Origin: Sphingopyxis sp.
GTDB taxonomy: Bacteria; Pseudomonadota; Alphaproteobacteria; Sphingomonadales; Sphingomonadaceae
Direction: 5' to 3'
DNA: 64,000 bases
NCBI GenBank assembly: GCA_016463225.1
Contig: JAEMRT010000008.1
Coordinates: 1 to 64,000, forward strand
The notes below the pieces were generated by a model. It ran no database searches, was not told the DNA's origin, and saw nothing but the letters and a program-made list of their open reading frames with translations. Position 1 is the first letter of the stretch, and each line of letters opens with the position of its first letter. The position numbers were made by a program, and so were the translations under genes. Positions 36,547 through 44,925 of this stretch are shown one piece after another.

Positions 36547-37001
36547 CTGCGCCGCAGCCTAGCAATGATTGCGTCGAGCGAGAACAGCCCGCCGCCGCGC
36601 ACGATCAATATCGCGGCCATCGCGACCCACAGCGAGTGGACGGGCCACCATGCATCGGGAAACACGAACAACTGTATCACCAGCGTCATCGCCAGCAACG
36701 CGCCCGCCGACAACCGCGTCGCCAGACCGAGCAGCAGCAGGATCGGAAACAGATGTTCGGCATAGGTGGTCAGCGGCACCGCAAGCGCAGGATCGAACGG
36801 CAGGCCGGAAAATTCCGACGCGAACAAATCATATTGCGCCGGGTCGATCTGCAGCACGCCGCCGTCGACAACCTTGGTCTGTCCCGATCGCCAGAACACG
36901 CCAGCGAGCGCCAGGCGCAGCAACAACAGCGCGATGGCTTCGGGGATGCGGCCCGCGGCCAGCACAACCCCGCGATCGTATAACGCAATTATCCGCTTCA
37001 T
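36543..37001 (-). CDS. DoxX family membrane protein of the buf operon
   Basis: A 152-residue inner-membrane protein with four helices and the DoxX entry RLALAGVFWRSGQTKV and AEHLFPILLLLGLATR. In other bacteria DoxX proteins couple to thiol or sulfur redox chemistry. In DUF2282/DUF692/DUF2063 clusters a DoxX gene is a usual fourth member (bufD), perhaps handling electrons or the thiol state of the peptide. It lies three bases after bufC and overlaps sigF. Confidence 0.88.
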   Translation of the reverse strand: MKRIIALYDRGVVLAAGRIPEAIALLLLRLALAGVFWRSGQTKVVDGGVLQIDPAQYDLFASEFSGLPFDPALAVPLTTYAEHLFPILLLLGLATRLSAGALLAMTLVIQLFVFPDAWWPVHSLWVAMAAILIVRGGGLFSLDAIIARLRRR

Positions 37002-37004
37002 CTC

Positions 37005-37700
37005 TCAAACCCTCTCGAACGCCCCGGCGGCGATCAGCGCCGCGACGGCGGCCCCGCCTTCGGGATGCCTTTCGGCGAGATGCGCGATGAGGTTACCGAG
37101 CGGCGCAAATTCGCGCGCCATGGCGAGCGCGGCGACATCGGCATCGGTGATCGCAAACAGCCGCACTTCGGCATTGGGCCGCGCGACGAGCAGCGCCCGG
37201 ACGTCGCGCGCAAAGCCGGGGTCGACGAGCGGCGCGATGGCGCGCGACAGCGTCACGACGCGCGTCGCCGGATGGCGCCGCACGACCAGCTGGAGCAATG
37301 CCGCTTCTTCGAGCCCAGCCAGATCGGCAAGCGTCAGTGCTGAAGCGTCGGCGGCGTGATAGCTTTCGAGCCACGTCCATTCGACGCGCGCCAGATCGGC
37401 CGCGACCGGATCGGCGAGCCAGCCCGGAAAGGCCGCCCCGATCCGCGCCAGCGACCGGCCCTCCGCACCGCCAACGTCGATGAAGGCGCGCGAAACGCGG
37501 TTGAACTCGGCGGCGCCCAGATATTCGCGCGTGCGGGGAAATGTGTCTTCGAGCGCGACCAGTCGCGCGTGCGAGATGGTATTGGCATGGATGCGCAGCC
37601 CGCGCAGCACTACGGCGCGGCCGCCCGCGAACAACCCGGCGGGCAGATGGTCGGGGCCGCGAAGCAGTGTCGCGGCGATCGCCGCTTGCGCTTCACGCAT
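37005..37700 (-). CDS. bufC: BufC-type partner protein (DUF2063)
   Basis: A 231-residue protein with the DUF2063 N-terminal domain (LRIHANTISHARLVALEDTFPRTREYLG, read in parts) and a helical C-terminal half. In characterised MNIO systems this partner is required for modification and binds the precursor's recognition segment, delivering it to the DUF692 enzyme. It overlaps bufB by eight bases, indicating equimolar production. No catalytic motif of its own is seen. Confidence 0.88.
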   Translation of the reverse strand: MREAQAAIAATLLRGPDHLPAGLFAGGRAVVLRGLRIHANTISHARLVALEDTFPRTREYLGAAEFNRVSRAFIDVGGAEGRSLARIGAAFPGWLADPVAADLARVEWTWLESYHAADASALTLADLAGLEEAALLQLVVRRHPATRVVTLSRAIAPLVDPGFARDVRALLVARPNAEVRLFAITDADVAALAMAREFAPLGNLIAHLAERHPEGGAAVAALIAAGAFERV

Positions 37701-38559
37701 CGACCGGCTCGCGCGCCAGCAGCGCGTCGGCCTTGGCCACTTCGGCCATCAGCGTCGCATAATCGGGAACATCGCTGTCCCATTCGACCAGCACCGGTTT
37801 CGGCCCGGCGCGGCGAAGAAAGGCCGCGAGCAGATCCCAACAACTGTCGCGCACGGATGATCCATGGTCGTCGATCGCAATCGTGCCGCCCATATCGTCA
37901 TCTTTACGGCTGTGTCCCGCAACATGGACTTCGCCGACCAGCGCCGGATCGAAAGCAGCGACCCATGGAGCCGGATCGCGCCCAAGGTTGAACGCCGACA
38001 CCTCGACATTGTTGATGTCGAGGAGCAGCCCGCACCCAGCGCGTCGGCACAGCTCGTGGAGGAAATCGACCTCGTCCCAATCGTCGCCGGCATAGGCCAG
38101 ATAGCGCGAAGGATTCTCGATCAGCATCGGCCGCCCCAAGCGGTCCTGCACGCGCCCGACTTCGCGCACAAAATGGTCGAGCGCCGCATGGCTGTATGGG
38201 ATCGGCAGCAGGTCAGGGAATTTGTCGCCCGGCCCGTTGCTCCAGCTGAGGTGATCCGACACCATCGCCGGTTCATAGCGGTCGCATAGCGCCGCGAGCG
38301 ATTCCAGCTCGCCAAGTTCGACCCCCGCCGCCGATCCCAGCGATAGCCCAACCGAATGGAAACTCAGCGGGAGATGGTCCACGATCGCGGTCAGCCAGCG
38401 GTGCGGAGGCCCGCCTGCGCCGAAGTAATTTTGGGGATGTACTTCGGCCCAGGCGGGCGGGGCACCCCGCTCCGCCGCCGCCAGCACGTCGGCATAATGC
38501 TCGGGCTTCAGCCCGAAGCCGGCGCGCTGCGGCAAGTCACGGAGCGGACGGGGGGGCAC
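37693..38559 (-). CDS. bufB: BufB, MNIO (DUF692) peptide-modifying oxygenase
   Basis: A 288-residue TIM-barrel enzyme of the multinuclear non-heme iron oxidase family (with MbnB and TglH). Candidate iron ligands sit in SFHSVGLSLG (His68), VSDHLSW (His103), LIENPSRY (Glu148), LLDINNVEVSAFN (Asp181, Asn183/184), GEVHVAGHS (His212, His216), DDHGSSV (His232) and VLVEWDSDVP (Glu259). The family oxidises cysteines of a substrate peptide; bufferin enzymes make thiooxazoles. A GTG start five bases after the bufA stop gives the family length, while the longer frame is antisense-like and lacks conservation. Confidence 0.9.
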   Translation of the reverse strand: MPPRPLRDLPQRAGFGLKPEHYADVLAAAERGAPPAWAEVHPQNYFGAGGPPHRWLTAIVDHLPLSFHSVGLSLGSAAGVELGELESLAALCDRYEPAMVSDHLSWSNGPGDKFPDLLPIPYSHAALDHFVREVGRVQDRLGRPMLIENPSRYLAYAGDDWDEVDFLHELCRRAGCGLLLDINNVEVSAFNLGRDPAPWVAAFDPALVGEVHVAGHSRKDDDMGGTIAIDDHGSSVRDSCWDLLAAFLRRAGPKPVLVEWDSDVPDYATLMAEVAKADALLAREPVDA

Positions 38560-38564
38560 TTGGC

Positions 38565-38858
38565 TCAGCTCTTTTTGGCGACCGGCTTGGCATTGCCCTT
38601 GTGCGCGGCCAGCGTGCCGCCCATCTTTTCGCAGCTGCCCTTGGCGACATTCTTCCAGGCGTTGCCCTGATAATCGACCGTCGACGTACCGGCGCAGCTG
38701 GTGCCCGGACCGGCGGCGCAATCATTCTTGCCCTTCAGCGACACGCCATAGCATTTTTCCTTGGCGCCATCGGCGGCGACGGCGGGCACGGCCACCGCGC
38801 CGGCGGCCATCGCGAGGACGGCCGAGGCGGCGAGCGACAGTTTCAGGCTATTCGACAT
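38565..38858 (-). CDS. bufA: BufA precursor peptide (DUF2282), bufferin type
   Basis: A 97-residue exported peptide: signal sequence (cleavage near VAA-D30), then a short mature part with four cysteines at 36, 47, 55 and 76 ([31 protein letters not shown]) and a Lys-rich tail. DUF2282 peptides are the substrates of the adjacent DUF692/DUF2063 pair. In Caulobacter such peptides, named bufferins, carry cysteine-derived thiooxazoles and bind copper in the periplasm. Here the cysteine pattern and YQGNAWK segment match that group. AAGGGAG precedes the ATG by eight bases. It is first in the operon, behind a SigF-type promoter. Confidence 0.92.
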   Translation of the reverse strand: MSNSLKLSLAASAVLAMAAGAVAVPAVAADGAKEKCYGVSLKGKNDCAAGPGTSCAGTSTVDYQGNAWKNVAKGSCEKMGGTLAAHKGNAKPVAKKS

Positions 38859-38909
38859 AATGGATACTCCCTTGGAATATGGATGATGCGGGGGATGGCA
38901 TCGACAGGA

Positions 38910-38937
38910 GTTTCGCGGCCGATCGCCGGAAGGTTAC
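38910..38937 (-). promoter_or_regulatory. SigF-type promoter of the buf operon
   Basis: On the minus strand GTAACC (38937-38932), 16 bases, then CGAAAC (38915-38910). As I recall the Caulobacter SigF consensus, it is GTAACC-N16-CGAA. The leader to the bufA ATG is about 45 bases. No second copy was seen in the window. Confidence 0.72.
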
Positions 38938-39022
38938 GCCGGCCGTCGACGGGCCGCGCCATTTTGTCGCCACCTTCGGCGCGCAGGGGCGTCCTTTGCG
39001 ATTTCGACCGGAAAGCCAGACC

Positions 39023-39499
39023 ATGAGCGTAGCGTTTCGCCGCGAGGGCGACGACGAGCATAAGGAACCCGAATTCGAGCTGCCCATTGCGGTCGGTCCG
39101 AACTGGGTGACGCCGCGCGGGTTGCGACTGCTCGGTGAGGAAGTCGCGCGGCTGGAAGCCGAAATTGCGGCGGCGACCGACGAGGATGCGCGCAAGAAAT
39201 TGCAGCGGCGCTTGCGCTATTTCCACACCCGCCAATCGACCGCCGAGGTGCAGACACCGCCCAGCGATGGCAGCGTCGGCATCGGCAGCCGCGTGACCTA
39301 TCGGCTGGGGCAGGCCGAAAAGACGATCACCATCGTTGGCGGCGACGAGGCCGACCCGGCGCTGGGGTGCGTCGCCTTTTCGGCGCCGCTCGCCCGCGCT
39401 TTGATGGGCGCCGAGGTCGGCGAGAGCGTCGAATATCAGGACCGCGAGGATGCCATTACCATCGTCGCCGTCGCACCCGATCCGGAGACGCAGGCATGA
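39023..39499 (+). CDS. GreA/GreB-family transcript cleavage-like factor
   Basis: 158 residues. An N-terminal coiled-coil region (about 40-75, EEVARLEAEIAAATDEDARKKLQRRLRYF, read in parts) and a C-terminal GreA/GreB FKBP-like domain (VGIGSRVTYRLGQAEKTITIVGGDEADP...FSAPLARALMGAEVGESVEY, read in parts) are visible. A long acidic-basic leader precedes the coil. True Gre factors rescue backtracked RNA polymerase via acidic residues at the coil tip; here the tip AATDED keeps Asp-Glu-Asp. It overlaps the next small gene as ATGA. It is divergent from bufA with 164 bases between. Confidence 0.85.
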   Translation: MSVAFRREGDDEHKEPEFELPIAVGPNWVTPRGLRLLGEEVARLEAEIAAATDEDARKKLQRRLRYFHTRQSTAEVQTPPSDGSVGIGSRVTYRLGQAEKTITIVGGDEADPALGCVAFSAPLARALMGAEVGESVEYQDREDAITIVAVAPDPETQA

Positions 39500-39675
39500 A
39501 AGACAAGTTCGAACGCCACAAACAGCCGTGGACCCCGGCCGAAATCGACAAGCTCCACACACTGGCCAAGAAGGGCATGCCGCTGAAGTCGATCGCGAAA
39601 GCGCTGACGCGCAGCGAGGAATCGGTCAAGGCGCGTGCCAAGGCCGACAGCCTCCCCATCGCGAAGCTGCACTGA
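39496..39675 (+). CDS. small SANT/Myb-like helix-turn-helix protein
   Basis: 59 residues, start coupled (ATGA) to the Gre-like gene. The pattern WTPAEIDKLHTLAKKGMPLK then SIAKALTRSEESVKARA resembles a single SANT/Myb repeat or sigma-4-like tri-helix with a conserved Trp. DNA binding is likely, but its targets are unknown. Coupling to a transcription elongation factor suggests a related regulatory role. It ends seven bases before the flavoprotein gene. Confidence 0.75.
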   Translation: MKDKFERHKQPWTPAEIDKLHTLAKKGMPLKSIAKALTRSEESVKARAKADSLPIAKLH

Positions 39676-39681
39676 GCCACC

Positions 39682-40860
39682 ATGCCAACAACCGAATTTG
39701 ATGCCATCGTGCTGGGTGCCGGCGCGGCCGGGCTGATGTGCGCCGCGGTTGCGGGGCAGCGCGGCCGCCGCGTGTTGCTGCTCGACCATGCCGATCAGGT
39801 GGGCAAGAAAATCCTCATCTCGGGCGGTGGGCGCTGCAATTTTACCAATGTGAACACCGCGCCCGACCGCTTCATCTCGGCGAACCCGCATTTCGCGAAA
39901 TCGGCGCTGGCGCGCTACACCCCCGCTGACTTCATCGCGCTCGTCGACCGTTACGGCATCGCGCATCACGAAAAGACGCTGGGGCAGCTGTTCTGCGATG
40001 GGTCGGCGAAACAGATCGTCGCGATGCTGCTGGAAGAAGCCGCCAAAGCCGGCGTCGATGTTCGTACCGGCCAGCCGGTGCGCGAAGTCACCCACGCCGA
40101 CGGCAAATTCACCGTCCGGTTCGGCGATACCAGCTTTTCCGCCCCCGCCCTCGTCATCGCCACCGGTGGCCCGTCGATCCCGCAAATGGGCGCAACCGGC
40201 TTCGCTTATGACCTCGCGCGTCAGTTCGGCCTCAAAGTCGTCGAACCGCGCCCGGCGCTCGTTCCGCTGACGCTCGGCGGCGACGATGTGCTGTTCCGCG
40301 AATTGTCGGGAATCGCCGCGCCGGTCGAAGCGCGCGCGGGCAAGGCGGCGTTTCGCGAGGCGGCGCTCTTCACGCACCGCGGCCTCTCGGGTCCGGCGAT
40401 TTTGCAAGCGAGCAGCTATTGGCGCCACGGCGAGCCCGTCACCATCGATTTCCTGCCTGACGCACCGAAAGACTGGCTGCTCGACGCCAAACGGATGCGC
40501 CCGCGCGCCACGATGCGCGCTGCGCTCGGCGCTATGCTCCCCGACCGCCTAGCCGAAACGCTTGCCGAACGCCTTGCCCTCCCCGGCGAGCTCGCCGCGC
40601 AAACCGATCGCAAACTCGCCGATGCCGAATCGCGGCTCGCGCGCTGGGATTTCCGTCCCAACGGCACCGAAGGTTTCGCCAAAGCCGAGGTCACGGTGGG
40701 CGGAATTTCGACCGCCAGCCTGTCGTCGCAAACAATGGTGGCCAAAACCGTTGCAAACCTCTATGCGGTCGGCGAGGCCGTAGATGTCACAGGGTGGTTA
40801 GGCGGCTATAATTTTCAATGGGCTTGGGCAAGCGGACACGCTGCCGGACAGGTGATTTAA
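39682..40860 (+). CDS. HI0933/YhiN-family FAD-dependent oxidoreductase
   Basis: A 392-residue flavoprotein with N-terminal FAD-binding AIVLGAGAAGLMCAA, the family GKKILISGGGRCNFTN loop, FCDGSAKQIV, ATGGPSIPQMGATG, THRGLSGPAILQ and the C-terminal VGEAVDVTGWLGGYNFQWAWASG (read in parts). Members bind FAD; the substrate is unproven, with links to tRNA or heme-related chemistry proposed. Translation may be linked to the preceding small gene. The helicase begins 65 bases downstream. Confidence 0.9.
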   Translation: MPTTEFDAIVLGAGAAGLMCAAVAGQRGRRVLLLDHADQVGKKILISGGGRCNFTNVNTAPDRFISANPHFAKSALARYTPADFIALVDRYGIAHHEKTLGQLFCDGSAKQIVAMLLEEAAKAGVDVRTGQPVREVTHADGKFTVRFGDTSFSAPALVIATGGPSIPQMGATGFAYDLARQFGLKVVEPRPALVPLTLGGDDVLFRELSGIAAPVEARAGKAAFREAALFTHRGLSGPAILQASSYWRHGEPVTIDFLPDAPKDWLLDAKRMRPRATMRAALGAMLPDRLAETLAERLALPGELAAQTDRKLADAESRLARWDFRPNGTEGFAKAEVTVGGISTASLSSQTMVAKTVANLYAVGEAVDVTGWLGGYNFQWAWASGHAAGQVI

Positions 40861-40925
40861 GCCCATTGAGCCCCTTCTATCGGCCCGTCACCGCACCGGT
40901 GACCGCCTATGTTATTGAGATAATA

Positions 40926-42797
40926 ATGACTTTCGAAAATCTTTCTCCCGTCCTTTCGGACGCCCTTACCGCGCGCGGCTATGAAGCGCTCACCCCCGTT
41001 CAATCGCAAGTCAGCGAAGATAACGCAAAGGGCCGCGACCTGCTCGTTTCCGCCCAGACCGGATCGGGCAAGACCGTCGCCTTCGGCCTCGCAATGGGTG
41101 ACGAGCTGATCGAGGACGGCCGCCTGCCGTTCGCGACCTCGCCGCTCGCGCTGATCATCGCCCCGACCCGCGAACTTGCGCTGCAGGTCAGCCGTGAGCT
41201 GAGCTGGCTTTACGCCAAGGCCGGGGCGCGCATCGCGACCTGTGTCGGCGGCATGGACGCCAGCAAGGAACGCCGCGCGCTTGGTCAGGGCGTGCAGATC
41301 GTCGTCGGCACCCCCGGGCGCCTGCGCGATCACCTCGAACGCGGCGCACTCGACCTCAGCGCGCTTCGCGTCGCGGTGCTCGACGAAGCCGACGAGATGC
41401 TCGACATGGGCTTTCGCGACGATCTCGAGGAAATTCTCGACGGCACGCCCGCGACCCGCCGCACGTTGCTCTTCTCCGCCACGATCCCCAACCCGATCGT
41501 CCAGCTCGCCAAGCGCTACCAGAAGGACGCGCTGCGCATTTCGACCGTCGGCCAGGATCGCGGCCATGGCGACATCGCCTATCAGGCGGTGACCGTCGCC
41601 CCCGCCGACATCGAAGGCGCGGTGGTCAACCTGCTCCGCCTGCACGACGCCGAAACCGCGATGCTGTTCTGCGCGACGCGCGACAATGTCCGCCGCCTCC
41701 ACGCCAGTCTCGTCGAACGCGGTTTCGCCGCGGTCGCGCTATCGGGCGAGCATAGCCAGAATGAACGCAACGCCGCGCTGCAGGCGCTTCGCGATCGCCG
41801 CGCCAAGGTGTGCGTCGCGACCGACGTCGCCGCGCGCGGCATCGATCTGCCGACGCTCAGCCTCGTGATCCACGTCGAAATCCCCCGCGATGCCGAAGCG
41901 CTCCAGCACCGTTCGGGCCGCACCGGCCGCGCGGGCAAAAAGGGTACCGCGGTAATCATCGTCCCCTATCCGCGCCGCCGCCGCGTTGACGGCATGCTGC
42001 GCGGCGCGCGGATCGAGGCCGAATGGATGGACGCCCCGACCGCCGCTGACGTGCGCAAGCGCGATCAGGAACGGCTGATGGAGAAATTGCTCACCACCGT
42101 CGAGCATGAGGCCGAAGATATCGAGCTTGCGCAGCGCTTGATGGCCGAGCGCACCCCCGAGGATATCGCCGCCTCGCTGGTTCAGATGCACCGGGCGCTG
42201 ATGCCGCCCCCCGAAGATCTCATCGACAACAGCGCCCGCGGCCGCGACACCGCCGGTCGTCCCGAACGCGGCGAGCGGTTCGAGCGCCCGGAACGCGGCG
42301 CCGGTGGCGATCAGCGCGAAGGCTTCGAGGACAGCGTCTGGTTCCGCCTCAACATCGGTCGCCACCAGAATGCCGACCCGCGCTGGATCCTGCCTTTGCT
42401 CTGCCGCCGCGGCCATGTGAGCAAGAACGAGATCGGCGCGATCCGCATCGGTCCCAAGGAAACGATGTTCAACATCCCGCGCGCCATCGCCGATCGCTTT
42501 GCCGAGGCAGTGATCCGCAGCGCCAATGAAGACGGCGAAGACGACAGCGGCGTGGCGATCACCCCCGCACCCGACGGCCCAACCTATCCGCCGCGCCGTG
42601 ACAAGGGCGGGCATGGGGGCGGCCATTCGGGCGGCCCGCGCGATGGCGCCCCGCGCAGCACGCTGGGCCGCGCGCCCGGCGGCGACCGCAGCTTTGGCGA
42701 TCGTCCGCGTGGTCCCGGTGGCCCCGGCGGCAAGCCCACCGATCGCTACAAGCCGAAGCCCTTCGGCCAACGCAGCCCTCGCCGTCCGAGCAAATAA
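40926..42797 (+). CDS. DEAD-box RNA helicase with DbpA-like C-terminal domain
   Basis: A 623-residue ATP-dependent RNA helicase: Q-motif entry GYEALTPVQ, Walker A AQTGSGKT, VLDEADEML, SAT (LLFSATIPN), ARGIDLP and HRSGRTGRAGKKG. A DbpA/CsdA-type RNA-binding domain follows (about 480-540, FRLNIGRHQNADPRWIL) with a Gly/Arg/Pro-rich basic tail. It likely acts in ribosome assembly or RNA decay, as DeaD/RhlE-type proteins do. The ATG at 40926 gives the family start MTFENLSP; the upstream extension overlaps the flavoprotein gene. A hairpin follows the stop. Confidence 0.93.
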   Translation: MTFENLSPVLSDALTARGYEALTPVQSQVSEDNAKGRDLLVSAQTGSGKTVAFGLAMGDELIEDGRLPFATSPLALIIAPTRELALQVSRELSWLYAKAGARIATCVGGMDASKERRALGQGVQIVVGTPGRLRDHLERGALDLSALRVAVLDEADEMLDMGFRDDLEEILDGTPATRRTLLFSATIPNPIVQLAKRYQKDALRISTVGQDRGHGDIAYQAVTVAPADIEGAVVNLLRLHDAETAMLFCATRDNVRRLHASLVERGFAAVALSGEHSQNERNAALQALRDRRAKVCVATDVAARGIDLPTLSLVIHVEIPRDAEALQHRSGRTGRAGKKGTAVIIVPYPRRRRVDGMLRGARIEAEWMDAPTAADVRKRDQERLMEKLLTTVEHEAEDIELAQRLMAERTPEDIAASLVQMHRALMPPPEDLIDNSARGRDTAGRPERGERFERPERGAGGDQREGFEDSVWFRLNIGRHQNADPRWILPLLCRRGHVSKNEIGAIRIGPKETMFNIPRAIADRFAEAVIRSANEDGEDDSGVAITPAPDGPTYPPRRDKGGHGGGHSGGPRDGAPRSTLGRAPGGDRSFGDRPRGPGGPGGKPTDRYKPKPFGQRSPRRPSK

Positions 42798-42808
42798 CCC
42801 AAGCCAAA

Positions 42809-42830
42809 CCCCTCCCCTGAAGGGGAGGGG
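42809..42830 (+). terminator. hairpin after the helicase gene
   Basis: CCCCTCCCCT and AGGGGAGGGG form a 10-bp inverted repeat with almost no loop, followed by CTTTC. It lies 11 bases after the stop. The T-run is short, so it may be a REP-like palindrome that also ends transcripts. Confidence 0.6.
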
Positions 42831-42899
42831 CTTTCATCGCTTCACCCTTGCACTCCCCAGCCCGGCCTACCAGATGGACCGAACAGCAGGAGCGCGCGC

Positions 42900-43886
42900 A
42901 TGCAAGCAACCCAAGCCTTTATCGAAAGCCAGGGCGGACCCGAGGTCATCGACTGGCGCGACGTCACGCTGGGCGAACCCGGCCCCGGGCAGGTGCTGCT
43001 GCGCCAGACCGCGGTCGGGCTCAACTATCTCGACACCTATCACCGCGACGGCACCTATCCGGTCCCGCTCCCCAGCGGTCTCGGCGTCGAATCGGCGGGT
43101 GAGGTCATCGCTGTTGGCGAAGGCGTCCACGGCTTCCGGCCCGGCGACCGCGCCGCGACCTTCGGTCCCGAACGCACCGCCTATGCCAGCGCAAGGTTGG
43201 TTAGCGCAGCGTCGCTGTTCAAGCTTCCCGCCACCATCGACGACGAAACCGCCGCCGCCGCGCTGCTGAAAGCCTGCACGGTCGAAATGCTCGTCGAACG
43301 CTGCGCGAAGGTCGAAGCGGGCTGGCCGGTGCTTGTCCACGCCGCTGCGGGCGGGGTCGGCCTCATCCTCGTCCAGTGGCTGAAGGCGATCGGCGCGACG
43401 GTGATCGGCACGGTCAGCACCGAGGCGAAAGCGCAGGCGGCGCGCGAAGCGGGCGCCGACCATGTGCTGATGTACAAGAGCGACGACGTCGCCGCGCACG
43501 TCCGCGAGATCACCGATGGGCAGGGCGTGCCCGTGACCTTCGACGGCATCGGCATGGCGACATGGGAGGTCTCGCTGAAGGCCACCGCCCGGCGCGGGCT
43601 GATCGTCAGCTATGGCAACGCCGGTGGCCCGGTCACCGGGGTGAACCTGGGCGTTCTCGCGCAGCATGGATCGCAATTCGTCACCCGCCCCACCCTGTTC
43701 GACTATTATCTCCACGCCGGCGAGCGTGCGGCGGGCGCGGCGCGGGTGTTCGAGATGATCGAGAGCGGCGCGGTGAAGATTACCGTCGGGCAGCGCTATT
43801 CGTTGCAGGATGCGGCAAGGGCGCATTCCGATTTGCAGGCCGGGCGCACGACGGGATCAACGCTGCTGATTCCCGAGCACAGCTAA
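42900..43886 (+). CDS. qor: quinone oxidoreductase, zinc-independent MDR family
   Basis: A 328-residue NADPH:quinone reductase (QOR1/zeta-crystallin-like). The N-terminal GroES-like domain opens FIESQGGPEVI and has NYLDTYHRDGTY. The cofactor domain has AAAGGVGLILVQ and VIGTVSTEAKAQAARE, and the end has LQAGRTTGSTLLIP. There is no catalytic zinc ligand set. It reduces quinones by one electron or acts on related alkenals. GGAG lies just before the ATG. A repeat element occupies the gap to the convergent fghA. Confidence 0.92.
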   Translation: MQATQAFIESQGGPEVIDWRDVTLGEPGPGQVLLRQTAVGLNYLDTYHRDGTYPVPLPSGLGVESAGEVIAVGEGVHGFRPGDRAATFGPERTAYASARLVSAASLFKLPATIDDETAAAALLKACTVEMLVERCAKVEAGWPVLVHAAAGGVGLILVQWLKAIGATVIGTVSTEAKAQAAREAGADHVLMYKSDDVAAHVREITDGQGVPVTFDGIGMATWEVSLKATARRGLIVSYGNAGGPVTGVNLGVLAQHGSQFVTRPTLFDYYLHAGERAAGAARVFEMIESGAVKITVGQRYSLQDAARAHSDLQAGRTTGSTLLIPEHS

Positions 43887-44004
43887 ACCCCTCCCGCCTG
43901 CGGGAGGGGCAGCGAGACTTGCCAGCTTGCTCGCTAGTCGCAGCGGGGAGGGTTCAGCAACGTTACATGCCCTCCCTCGACCCCTCCCTAAAGGGAGGGG
44001 AGAA
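43887..44004. repeat. intergenic repeat, family E copy 1
   Basis: A composite: a CCTCCCGC/GCGGGAGG hairpin, a core of about 45 bases (GGCAGCGAGACTTGCCAGCT onward to CTAGTCGCAG) and a CCCTCCCT/AGGGAGGG hairpin. The core and both hairpin types recur at 47890-48060. Confidence 0.85.
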
Positions 44005-44005
44005 A

Positions 44006-44854
44006 CTACGCCTTCAACCTTTCCGCATGCCAACCGACATGCTCGGCCAGAAAGGTCGAGATGAAATAATAGCTGTGGTCATACCCCGGCTGCATCCGGA
44101 TTTCGGCCTTCTGCCCCGCCAGCTCGCACGCCTCGACCAGCAGGTGGGTCTTCAACTGATCGGCCAGGAAATTGTCGGCGTCGCCCTGATCGACGAGCAG
44201 GTCGGCCACCCGCGCGCCGCCCGCGATCAGCGCGCAGGCGTCGTACACTGTCCACGTCTCGCGATTATCGCCAAGGTAATTGCCCAGCGCCTTTTCGCCC
44301 CACGGGCATTGCAGCGGCGCCACGATCGGCGAGAAAGCCGACACCGAGCGAAAACGGTCGGGCGTCCGCAGCGCCACGGTCAGCGCGCCATGCCCGCCCA
44401 TTGAATGGCCGGTAATCCCCTGCCGCGTCATGTCGGCGGCGGCAAATTCGCGCAGGATCAGCGACGGCAGTTCGTCCTCGACATAGGAACGCATACGGTA
44501 ATTGGCCGCCCACGGCTCCTCGGTCGCATCGACATAAAAGCCCGCACCCAGTCCGAAATCCCACGCCGCGTCGGGATCATCGGGTACGCCCTCGCCGCGC
44601 GGGCTGGTGTCAGGTGCGACAAAGATGATGCCATGCTCGGCGCAGGCGGCGCGATATTCGCCCTTTTCCATCACATTGGCGTGAGTGCAGGTCAGTCCCG
44701 ACAGATACCACAGCACCGGCAACTTCGTGCCCGGCTCATGATCGGGAACGAAAACCGCGAACGTCATGTCGGTGCCGGTGGTGGTGCTTTTATGTCTGTA
44801 CACGCCTTGCGCGCCGCCGTGGCTGCGAACGGTGGAGAGGGTTTCGATGGTCAT
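44006..44854 (-). CDS. fghA: S-formylglutathione hydrolase
   Basis: A 282-residue esterase that hydrolyses S-formylglutathione to formate and glutathione, the second step of glutathione-dependent formaldehyde removal. Family segments: MTFAVFVPDHEPGTKLPVLW (read as MTFAVFVP and PVLWYLSGLTCTHANVM), GEGVPDDPDAAWDFG, and the nucleophile GHSMGGHGAL; the late YDHSYYFISTF supplies the histidine. The partner adhC lies about 3.2 kb away on the same strand, with purU between, unlike the usual direct pairing. The start at 44854 gives family length. Confidence 0.95.
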   Translation of the reverse strand: MTIETLSTVRSHGGAQGVYRHKSTTTGTDMTFAVFVPDHEPGTKLPVLWYLSGLTCTHANVMEKGEYRAACAEHGIIFVAPDTSPRGEGVPDDPDAAWDFGLGAGFYVDATEEPWAANYRMRSYVEDELPSLILREFAAADMTRQGITGHSMGGHGALTVALRTPDRFRSVSAFSPIVAPLQCPWGEKALGNYLGDNRETWTVYDACALIAGGARVADLLVDQGDADNFLADQLKTHLLVEACELAGQKAEIRMQPGYDHSYYFISTFLAEHVGWHAERLKA

Positions 44855-44925
44855 GGTTCGTCCTGCTTGTCTTTTCACCATGCTAGGGCATGCTGGCCGA
44901 AAATCCAAAGGAGGAGACGCGCCGC

